The position numbers and the translations under genes were made by a program. A stretch of 64,000 bases of DNA from Phreatobacter sp. (GTDB taxonomy: Bacteria; Pseudomonadota; Alphaproteobacteria; Rhizobiales; Phreatobacteraceae), in the NCBI RefSeq assembly GCF_022843985.1, contig NZ_JALHMP010000013.1, forward strand, positions 52,172 through 116,171. The letters are read 5' to 3'. A model generated the notes under the pieces. That model saw only the letters and a program-made list of their open reading frames with translations. It was not told the DNA's origin and made no database searches. Positions 56,891 to 64,000 of the stretch are shown here, in pieces; position 1 is the stretch's first letter; every line of letters starts with the position of its first letter.

Positions 56891-57678
56891 CCTCGCAGCG
56901 CTCCCGCGCCCTCGACGCCACGGCCCTGACGCTGGGCTTCGCCTTCCTCTACCTGCCGATCGTCATCCTGGTGATCTTCTCCTTCAATGCGAGCCAGCTC
57001 GTCACCGTCTGGGGCGGGTTCTCGACCCGCTGGTATGCCGCCATCTGGCAGAACCGCCAGCTCATGGACGCCGCCTGGATGACGCTGAAGGTCGCCGCAG
57101 CCTCGGCCGCCTTCGCCACGGTGGTGGGCACGCTGGCAGCGCTGGCCCTCACACGCTATGCGCGGTTCCGCGGCCGGACGCTGTTTTCCGGGCTCGTCTA
57201 TGCGCCGATCGTCATGCCGGAGGTGATCACCGGCCTGTCGCTGCTGCTGCTCTTCGTGTCGCTCGGCATCGACCGCGGCTTCTGGACGGTGACCGTGGCG
57301 CATGCGACCTTCACCTGCGGCTTCGTGGCGGTGGTGGTGCAGTCGCGGCTCGTCACCTTCGACCGGTCGCTGGAGGAGGCGGCGGCCGATCTCGGCGCGA
57401 CGCCGGCCCAGGTCTTCTGGCGCATCACGTTGCCGATCATCGCCCCGGCCGTGGTGGCGGGCTTCCTCCTCGCCTTCACCCTGTCGCTGGACGATCTCGT
57501 TCTTGCTTCCTTCACGACGGGGCCAGGCTCCACGACCCTGCCGATGCGCATCTACAGCCAGGTGCGGCTTGGCGTGACGCCGGAGATCAACGCCATCTCC
57601 ACCCTGATGATCGCTGCGGTGACGGTGCTGGTGATCGCCGCCTCGCTCGCCACCAAGCGCAGCGCCGCGGCGCATTGA
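56887..57678 (+). CDS. potI: Putrescine ABC transporter permease
   Basis: A 263-residue permease with about six helices and the EAA loop EEAAADLGATPAQVFWRITLPIIAPA near residues 158-183. The ATG overlaps the potH stop. Motifs WGGFSTRWYAA and the LDDLVLASFTTGPGSTTLPM segment are typical of PotC/PotI. Last gene of the importer operon. Confidence 0.94.
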   Translation: MTSQRSRALDATALTLGFAFLYLPIVILVIFSFNASQLVTVWGGFSTRWYAAIWQNRQLMDAAWMTLKVAAASAAFATVVGTLAALALTRYARFRGRTLFSGLVYAPIVMPEVITGLSLLLLFVSLGIDRGFWTVTVAHATFTCGFVAVVVQSRLVTFDRSLEEAAADLGATPAQVFWRITLPIIAPAVVAGFLLAFTLSLDDLVLASFTTGPGSTTLPMRIYSQVRLGVTPEINAISTLMIAAVTVLVIAASLATKRSAAAH

Positions 57679-57750
57679 CAGCCGGGTGGTTGACCCGGGG
57701 GCCGCGACGGTGATTTCTGGCGGGATACCCCGTCCGTTCCGCGAGCGCCC

Positions 57751-58608
57751 ATGTCCGCCGTCGCCAATCTCCTCGGAATCCTCGACCTCGAACGCCTCGA
57801 GGTGAACCTGTTCCGCGGCAAGAGCCCGCAGGACGGCTGGCAGCGCGTCTTCGGCGGCCAGGTCATCGGCCAGGCGCTGGTGGCGGCCTGCCGCACGGTG
57901 GAGGAACGCCGGCCGCATTCGCTGCACGGCTATTTCGTCCTGCCGGGCGATCCCAAGGCGCCGATCATCTACGAGGTCGAGCGGGTGCGGGACGGGCGCA
58001 GCTTCTCCACCCGGCGGGTGCGGGCGATCCAGCACGGGGCGGCGATCTTCTCGCTTTCGGCCTCCTTCCATGTCGAGGAGGAGGGCGAGGAGCACCAGTT
58101 TGCCATGCCGGACGTGCCACCGCCCGAGGCGCTGAAGTCGGAGACCGACGTGCGCCAGCTCTTCCATGCCCATATGCCCGAGGCGATGAAGGCCTATTTC
58201 GCCCGCGAGCGGCCCATTGAGATCCGCCCGGTCGAGTTCGGCCGCTATACCGGCGAGAGCCAGCCGGAGGGCAAGTTCCATGTCTGGATCCGCACCACCG
58301 CTCCCTTGCCCGACGACCCCGTCGTCCACCGCTGCGTGCTCGCCTATGCCTCCGACATGACGCTGCTGGACGCGGCCAACGTGCCGCATGGCCGCTCGTT
58401 CTTCGACCAGTCGGTGCAGGCGGCGAGCCTCGACCACGCCATGTGGTTCCACCGGCCGTTCCGGGCCGACGACTGGCTGCTCTATGCCCATGATTCGCCG
58501 TCCGGGCAGAACGCGCGCGGGTTTACCCGCGGCTCGATCTACACGCGACAGGGCGTGCTGGTGGCCTCCGTGGCCCAGGAAGGCCTGCTGCGGAAGAAGC
58601 GCGGCTGA
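57751..58608 (+). CDS. tesB: Acyl-CoA thioesterase II
   Basis: Hydrolyses medium- and long-chain acyl-CoA in the cytoplasm. The 285-residue double hot-dog protein has both halves: VFGGQVIGQALVAACRTV and RSFSTRRVRAIQHG in the first, and ASLDHAMWFHRPFRADDWLLY with ARGFTRGSIYTRQGVLVASVAQEGLLR in the second, which holds the Asp/Thr/Gln catalytic set of the family. It precedes glnK-amtB, a usual order in Hyphomicrobiales. Confidence 0.95.
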   Translation: MSAVANLLGILDLERLEVNLFRGKSPQDGWQRVFGGQVIGQALVAACRTVEERRPHSLHGYFVLPGDPKAPIIYEVERVRDGRSFSTRRVRAIQHGAAIFSLSASFHVEEEGEEHQFAMPDVPPPEALKSETDVRQLFHAHMPEAMKAYFARERPIEIRPVEFGRYTGESQPEGKFHVWIRTTAPLPDDPVVHRCVLAYASDMTLLDAANVPHGRSFFDQSVQAASLDHAMWFHRPFRADDWLLYAHDSPSGQNARGFTRGSIYTRQGVLVASVAQEGLLRKKRG

Positions 58609-58777
58609 GGCGGCTGCCTCGTTCATGGGCAATTGTCCGGGCCGAAGACGGCTGAACCGGGGCAGCCTCCTGTGTCTGCCTAAAAATGCGGCATTGGTCA
58701 CTCCCGGGCCCGACCGCGGCCACCGGAGGCCTTCTCAACCCATTGGCAATGCTTCGAAAAACGCCACGATTCGACTG

Positions 58778-58793
58778 TGGCACGCGACTTGAT
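58778..58793 (+). promoter_or_regulatory. Sigma-54-type promoter upstream of glnK-amtB
   Basis: TGGCACG-CGAC-TTGAT matches the -24/-12 consensus (TGGCACG, four bases, TTGCW) except for A in place of C in the -12 GC. It lies about 107 bases upstream of the glnK ATG. NtrC-dependent control through RpoN is usual for this operon. Confidence 0.65.
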
Positions 58794-58800
58794 TCCCTGA

Positions 58801-59238
<438 letters not shown>

Positions 59239-59282
59239 CGCACCCTCCCACCGCACAAGACATGCCTCTGGAGATTTTCCAC

Positions 59283-60776
59283 ATGATGAGATCGAGCCTT
59301 TCCAGGTGGGGCCTCGGCGCGCTAGCGCTGGCGGGCTTTGCCGCGGCCCTTGCCGAACCCGCCCTCGCGCAGGCGCCGGCCGCTACCCCGCCGAAGCCGA
59401 CCGCGGGCGACACCGCCTTCGTTCTCTTCTCGTCCTATCTGGTCCTGCTGATGGTCATCCCCGGCCTGGCGCTGTTCTATGGCGGCCTGGTCCGTGCCAA
59501 GAACATGCTGTCGGTGCTGACCCAGGTCTTCACCATCGTTGCCGTCGTTTCGATCATCTACGTGGTCTACGGCTATTCGCTGTCCTTCACCTCGGGAGGC
59601 GGGCTGAACGCCTTCGTCGGCGGCTTCTCCAAGGCCTTCCTGATGGGCGTCGACGCCAATTCCACGGCGGCAACCTTCTCCAACGGCGTCGTCATCCCGG
59701 AATATGCCTATATCTTGTTCCAGATGACCTTCGCCTGCATCACCCCGGCCCTCATCGTCGGCGCCTTCGCCGAACGCGTGAAGTTCTCGGCGCTGCTGCT
59801 ATTCACCGTGCTCTGGGTCACCTTCATCTACTTCCCGATGGCCCACATGGTCTGGTACTGGGCCGGCCCCGACGCCATCGCCAATGCGGTCAAGGCGGTT
59901 GCTGCCGCCGGTTCCGACGCGGCGGCCAAGGCTGCGGCCGAGGCGAAGCTCGCCGAGGTCAAGGCTGATGCCGGCCTGCTCTTCTCGTGGGGTGCCCTCG
60001 ACTTCGCCGGCGGCACGGTCGTTCACATCAATGCGGGCATTGCCGGCCTTGTCGGCTGCATCGTCATCGGCAAGCGCATCGGCTACGGCAAGGAGCTCAT
60101 GCCTCCCCACTCGCTGGTCATGACGCTGATTGGCGGCGCCCTGCTCTGGGTCGGCTGGTTCGGTTTCAACGCCGGCTCCAACCTCGAGGCCAATGGCGTT
60201 GCCGCTATGGCCGCGATCAACACCTATGTCGCGACCGGTGCCGCGACACTGTCATGGCTCTTCGTCGAATGGGCCGCCAAGGGCAAGCCGTCGCTGCTCG
60301 GAGCCGTCTCGGGCGCCATTACTGGGCTCGTCGCGGTGACGCCGGCCGCCGGCTTTGCCGGCCCGATGGGCGCCATCGTCCTCGGCCTCGTCTCCGGTGG
60401 CGTCTGCTTCATCTTCTGCTCGACGGTGAAGAACGCCTTCGGTTACGACGACACGCTGGACGTTTTCGGCATCCACTGTGTCGGCGGCATCATCGGTGCC
60501 CTCGGTACGGGAATCCTGGTGAATACCGCCCTCGGCGGCGCCGGCATCCCTGACTACGAATCGAAGCCCGGCGAACTCGCTGTCGGCGCCTATGATTTCG
60601 GGACGGCGATGTTGGCCCAGATAAAGGGCGTGCTCTTCACCATCGTCTGGTCCGGGATCGGCTCCTTCATCATCTTCAAGATCGTCGATGTGATCATCGG
60701 CCTGCGGGTGACGGCGGACCGCGAGCGCGAGGGTCTCGACCTCGCAGAGCACGGCGAGCGCGCCTACAACCTCTGA
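59283..60776 (+). CDS. amtB: Ammonium transporter
   Basis: A 497-residue inner-membrane trimeric ammonium channel with about eleven helices after a cleavable signal peptide (cut after AEPALA near residue 29). The twin pore histidines are in PMAHMVWYW and DVFGIHCVGG. An Ala/Lys-rich insert of about 35 residues (between WYWAGPDAIANAV and LLFSWGALDFAGG) enlarges the loop after helix five. ATG 59283 has GGAG nine bases upstream; a GTG overlapping the glnK stop and an ATG at 59262 are less likely. Confidence 0.96.
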   Translation: MMRSSLSRWGLGALALAGFAAALAEPALAQAPAATPPKPTAGDTAFVLFSSYLVLLMVIPGLALFYGGLVRAKNMLSVLTQVFTIVAVVSIIYVVYGYSLSFTSGGGLNAFVGGFSKAFLMGVDANSTAATFSNGVVIPEYAYILFQMTFACITPALIVGAFAERVKFSALLLFTVLWVTFIYFPMAHMVWYWAGPDAIANAVKAVAAAGSDAAAKAAAEAKLAEVKADAGLLFSWGALDFAGGTVVHINAGIAGLVGCIVIGKRIGYGKELMPPHSLVMTLIGGALLWVGWFGFNAGSNLEANGVAAMAAINTYVATGAATLSWLFVEWAAKGKPSLLGAVSGAITGLVAVTPAAGFAGPMGAIVLGLVSGGVCFIFCSTVKNAFGYDDTLDVFGIHCVGGIIGALGTGILVNTALGGAGIPDYESKPGELAVGAYDFGTAMLAQIKGVLFTIVWSGIGSFIIFKIVDVIIGLRVTADREREGLDLAEHGERAYNL

Positions 60777-60803
60777 CGCCTGCCCTCCTTCAGGCTTCAC
60801 ACT

Positions 60804-60832
60804 CCCCGGCGCAGCGATGCGCCGGGGTTTTT
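60804..60832 (+). terminator. Rho-independent terminator after glnK-amtB
   Basis: CCCCGGCGCA / TGCGCCGGGG, ten perfect pairs around GCGA, then five T residues, 27 bases after the amtB stop. Confidence 0.93.
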
Positions 60833-60995
60833 ATTGGTGCGGACCGGTCCCGTCGATCTGCCTGGCCGGGGGCGACGATGGTTAATCCAACGTCAACCGT
60901 TGCCTCGCTAAGGTTCGCACCTGAACCGGAGGGCCTGCCGGGGAGGGCGTGCCGCAGGGCCGCCCCGCCGCGGGTCCTCGCTCGCATGGGATGGA

Positions 60996-63689
60996 ATGAC
61001 GATGGCAGTGGTGCGCCGGCACACCGGACCTTCGCTGGTTCCCGACGGTCTGGGCGGCGCGATGCGGCGCCAGCTGCGCCGGCTCGCAGGGCTCGGCATT
61101 CTGGCGGGTGTTGTCGTCGCCGCCGTCGCCATGCTCACCTGGACGGCCGGCGACCCCTCGCTGAGCCACGCCACCAATGCGCCGGTGAAGAACTGGATCG
61201 GGCGACCTGGCGCGATCCTCGCCGACCTGCTGATGCAGCTCTTCGGCCTTGCCGCCATCGTCCTCCTGTCGGTGGCCGCCATCTGGGGCTGGCTGATGCT
61301 GCGCGCCCGCCCCTTTGACCGCGAGGGCCTGCGCGTGCCGCTGGGCATCGGCGCGGCGATGATCCTGGCGGTCGGCGCCTCGCTGCTGCCCTCCCCGTCC
61401 GGCTGGCCGCTGCCGACCGGCATCGGCGGCGTGATCGGCGACGGCGGCCTGACCGTCATCTCCGCCGTCTTCGGCCGCATGACCGGCCTGTCGCGCATCG
61501 TGGCGCTGGCGGTGACCGGCCTCGTTGGCCTCTTCCTGTTCGCTGCCGCCATCGGGCTGGTTCTGCGACCGGAGCCGGAGACGCCGGAGGAGGAGATCGA
61601 GCGCATCGCGCCCAAGGCGCGGCGTCCGGCCGACGACGACGACCATGAGCCAGGCCTCGTCGGGGGCATGGTGTCGAGTGCTGTGGGCGCCGTTGCCCAT
61701 GGCGTGCTGTCGACCAAGGCGCGCCTCGCCCGCCTGGTGGCGGAGGCGCCGCAGACCGCCCGCAGCGCGGCCGGTGCACCACCGGCCGAAGCGGCGGTTC
61801 GTCCCGCTCCGGGGCTCGGCGCCCGGGCCAAGGCCTTCTTCACCGAGCCGGACGACGACGGCTTGTCGGCGCCGCGGAAGACTTCCGGCGTCCGCCGTGA
61901 ACCGGTCATCGAGGCCGCCGCCCCCGACCGCCAGCCGCGCACCTATCACGCGCCACTGGCCGGCCGGCCGGTGCCCGACGAGCCTGTGGCGGTGGAAGCG
62001 CCGCGCATCGCTCCGGCCCACGAGCCCGACGACGACATGCCGCTGCCCTCGGAGCCGTCGCCGAAGCCCGTCGCCGGACCGCGCATCCATGCGCCGGCCC
62101 CCGCGCCACGCCCCGCCGCGATCCAGCAGAAACTGCCGCTTCCGCCGCCGGACGGGGCCGACGACACCTACGAGATGCCGCCGCTCGATCTGCTGACCGA
62201 ACCCAAGCCCTCCGAGCGGGACGCCTCCATGTCGATGGAGGTGCTGCAGGACAATGCCGCCACGCTGGCCTCGGTGCTCGACGATTTCGGCGTGCGCGGC
62301 GAGATCATCAATGTGCGTCCCGGCCCGGTGGTCACGCTCTACGAACTGGAGCCGGCGCCCGGCACGCGCTCCAACCGCGTCATCGGCCTCGCCGACGACA
62401 TCGCCCGTTCGATGTCGGCGATCTCTGCCCGCGTCGCCCTCGTCGCCGGCCGCAACGCCATCGGCATCGAACTGCCGAATGCCAAGCGCGAGAACGTGCT
62501 GCTGCGCGAGATGCTGGCGAGCCAGGACTTCATCACCGCCAAGGAGAAGCTGCCAATCGCGCTTGGCAAGACGATCGGCGGCGACCCGGTCATCGCCGAC
62601 CTCGCCAAGATGCCGCATCTGCTCGTCGCTGGCACCACCGGCTCGGGCAAGTCGGTCGCCATCAACACCATGATCCTGTCGCTGCTCTACCGGCTCCGCC
62701 CGGACCAGTGCCGCCTGATCATGGTCGACCCGAAGATGCTGGAACTGTCCATCTATGACGGCATTCCCCATCTGCTGACCCCCGTCGTCACCGATCCGAA
62801 GAAGGCGGTGGTGGCGCTGAAATGGGCGGTCCGCGAGATGGAGGAACGCTACAAGAAGATGTCGAAGCTCGGCGTCCGCAATATCGACGGCTTCAACGCC
62901 CGTATGGCACAGGCGAAGGCCAAGGGCGAGGTACTCACCCGCACCGTCCAGACCGGCTTCGACCGCGAGACCGGCGAGGCCATCTACGAGCAGGAGGAAA
63001 TGGGCCTCGAGCCGATCCCCTATATCGTCGTCATCGTCGACGAGATGGCCGACCTGATGATGGTCGCCGGCAAGGAGATCGAGGGCGCCATCCAGCGCCT
63101 CGCCCAGATGGCGCGCGCGGCTGGCATCCACCTGATCATGGCGACGCAGCGCCCCTCGGTCGACGTCATCACCGGCACGATCAAGGCGAATTTCCCGACC
63201 CGCATCTCCTTCCAGGTGACCTCGAAGATCGATAGCCGCACCATTCTCGGCGAGCAGGGGGCCGAGCAGCTCCTCGGCCGCGGCGACATGCTCTACATGG
63301 CCGGCGGCGGCCGCATCAGCCGCGTTCACGGTCCCTTCGTCTCCGACGAGGAGGTCGAGCGCATCGTCGGGCACCTCAAGATGCAGGGGGCGCCGGACTA
63401 TCTCGACGCCGTCACCACCGACGACGATGACGGCATGGACGGTGATGGCGACGACGGCGCCGTCTTCGACAAGGGTGCCTTCGGCGAGGAACCGGCCGAC
63501 CTCTACGACAAGGCCGTTCAGGTGGTGCTCCGCGACAAGAAGGCCTCCACCTCCTATATCCAGCGCCGCCTGCAGATCGGCTACAATCGCGCCGCTTCGC
63601 TGATCGAACGGATGGAGCGCGAGGGCCTCGTCGGCCCGGCCAACCATGCGGGAAAGCGCGAGATCCTGATGCCGGAGGCGGCGGACTGA
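60996..63689 (+). CDS. ftsK: DNA translocase FtsK
   Basis: Pumps chromosome termini across the closing septum and activates dimer resolution. The 897 residues comprise an N-terminal membrane domain with four helices (about 25-190), a Pro/Ala/Glu-rich linker (about 195-400), the alpha/beta motor domain with Walker A GTTGSGKS at 546-553 and Walker B VIVDEMAD around Asp682-Glu683, and a C-terminal winged-helix gamma domain (about 830-895, [25 protein letters not shown]) that reads KOPS. An upstream hydrophobic start is clear at the ATG at 60996. Confidence 0.97.
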   Translation: MTMAVVRRHTGPSLVPDGLGGAMRRQLRRLAGLGILAGVVVAAVAMLTWTAGDPSLSHATNAPVKNWIGRPGAILADLLMQLFGLAAIVLLSVAAIWGWLMLRARPFDREGLRVPLGIGAAMILAVGASLLPSPSGWPLPTGIGGVIGDGGLTVISAVFGRMTGLSRIVALAVTGLVGLFLFAAAIGLVLRPEPETPEEEIERIAPKARRPADDDDHEPGLVGGMVSSAVGAVAHGVLSTKARLARLVAEAPQTARSAAGAPPAEAAVRPAPGLGARAKAFFTEPDDDGLSAPRKTSGVRREPVIEAAAPDRQPRTYHAPLAGRPVPDEPVAVEAPRIAPAHEPDDDMPLPSEPSPKPVAGPRIHAPAPAPRPAAIQQKLPLPPPDGADDTYEMPPLDLLTEPKPSERDASMSMEVLQDNAATLASVLDDFGVRGEIINVRPGPVVTLYELEPAPGTRSNRVIGLADDIARSMSAISARVALVAGRNAIGIELPNAKRENVLLREMLASQDFITAKEKLPIALGKTIGGDPVIADLAKMPHLLVAGTTGSGKSVAINTMILSLLYRLRPDQCRLIMVDPKMLELSIYDGIPHLLTPVVTDPKKAVVALKWAVREMEERYKKMSKLGVRNIDGFNARMAQAKAKGEVLTRTVQTGFDRETGEAIYEQEEMGLEPIPYIVVIVDEMADLMMVAGKEIEGAIQRLAQMARAAGIHLIMATQRPSVDVITGTIKANFPTRISFQVTSKIDSRTILGEQGAEQLLGRGDMLYMAGGGRISRVHGPFVSDEEVERIVGHLKMQGAPDYLDAVTTDDDDGMDGDGDDGAVFDKGAFGEEPADLYDKAVQVVLRDKKASTSYIQRRLQIGYNRAASLIERMEREGLVGPANHAGKREILMPEAAD

Positions 63690-63775
63690 CGGGCTCCCGC
63701 CTCGAAATCGCCCCACCGTCTGCCTAACAGCCCTTCACCATGATTCCGATGACCGAGCCGCTCCGAGGACCGACG

Positions 63776-64000
63776 ATGACCGCCATGCCCTGCGCGAACC
63801 ATCGCCTGTCCCGTCCCGCGCTGGCGCGGCGGACGGTCGTGCTGTCCGCCGTTCTCGGCATGGCCCTGGCGACCGGCACCATGCCGGCCGCGGCCAGCGA
63901 GCGGCCCTTCCTCCTCGCCCAGCAGGGTGCGCCGCTCCAGCTGGGTCCGGCGGGCGGTGCGGCGCCACCGCGCGGCGCGCCCTCCGCGCCTCCCGCCCAG
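63776..64000 (+). CDS. Secreted protein, N-terminal part only (position suggests LolA)
   Basis: Seventy-five codons are visible before the window ends. The first 40 residues form a signal peptide (RRTVVLSAVLGMALATGTMPAAA, likely cut after AAA), followed by a Gln/Gly/Pro/Ala-rich low-complexity stretch. GAGGA stands six bases before the ATG. In related genomes the gene directly after ftsK is usually lolA, the periplasmic lipoprotein carrier, but the diagnostic domain lies beyond the edge, so this is a guess from position. Confidence 0.7.
   Translation, partial: MTAMPCANHRLSRPALARRTVVLSAVLGMALATGTMPAAASERPFLLAQQGAPLQLGPAGGAAPPRGAPSAPPAQ

Overview
The window reads as ordinary chromosome of a GC-rich alphaproteobacterium, most likely order Hyphomicrobiales (Rhizobiales). 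The reasons are strong G/C preference at third codon positions, an NdvA/ChvA-type glucan exporter, an Omp25/31-type beta-barrel protein, homospermidine synthase, and gene neighbourhoods familiar in that order (heparinase-like gene then purH; tesB-glnK-amtB-ftsK and then a probable lolA). The genus cannot be read from the sequence. I see no prophage, insertion sequence, integron, CRISPR array, rRNA or tRNA, and no clear pseudogene. Genes are dense, with several ATGA/GTGA stop-start overlaps that mark operons.

Layout. 1-5 kb, minus strand: a truncated SDR dehydrogenase, an M48 lipoprotein protease, a secreted nuclease-like protein and acs. 5-10 kb, plus strand: a serine hydrolase, an overlapping envC-type/ctpA pair for cell-wall and envelope proteolysis, and a hydratase. 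10-17 kb, minus strand: an MBL hydrolase, then a complete nucleoside salvage operon cdd-punA-deoC-deoA-deoB, then the ndvA-like exporter. 17-24 kb: a penicillin-acylase-family hydrolase, then divergent putR/putA for proline catabolism with a palindromic operator candidate, and a DMT exporter. 25-30 kb: a HisE-like pyrophosphohydrolase, yggT plus a fused yggU-type gene, a NitT/TauT-type ABC importer and a DUF3108 protein. 30-41 kb: heparinase-like gene, purH, a YbjQ protein, an MFS carrier, a CMD-family protein, ggt, a small unknown gene with a leaderless-type promoter, a quinone reductase, ydcF-like and plsC. 41-47 kb: an SDR-uvrC unit, an AT-rich spacer with an outer-membrane protein, ccmC-ccmD-ccmG, and a crotonase. 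48-58 kb: homospermidine synthase, a palindromic repeat element, pncC-type amidase, a second NitT/TauT-type ABC pair lacking its own binding protein but followed by an amidohydrolase, and a full putrescine importer potFGHI. 58-64 kb: tesB, glnK-amtB behind a sigma-54-like promoter, ftsK, and the start of a secreted protein.

How it fits together. Several catabolic and salvage modules are self-contained: nucleosides to deoxyribose phosphates to acetaldehyde and glyceraldehyde 3-phosphate, with acetate activation by Acs elsewhere in the window; proline to glutamate by PutA; putrescine uptake by PotFGHI beside homospermidine synthase, which consumes putrescine; ammonium uptake by AmtB under GlnK. 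The two NitT/TauT-type ABC systems are clearly paralogous. No single locus looks like a wholly new system. The best leads are the binding-protein-less ABC/amidohydrolase cassette, the YggU-type fusion protein, the leaderless promoter before the small unknown gene, and the hairpin in the hss leader.
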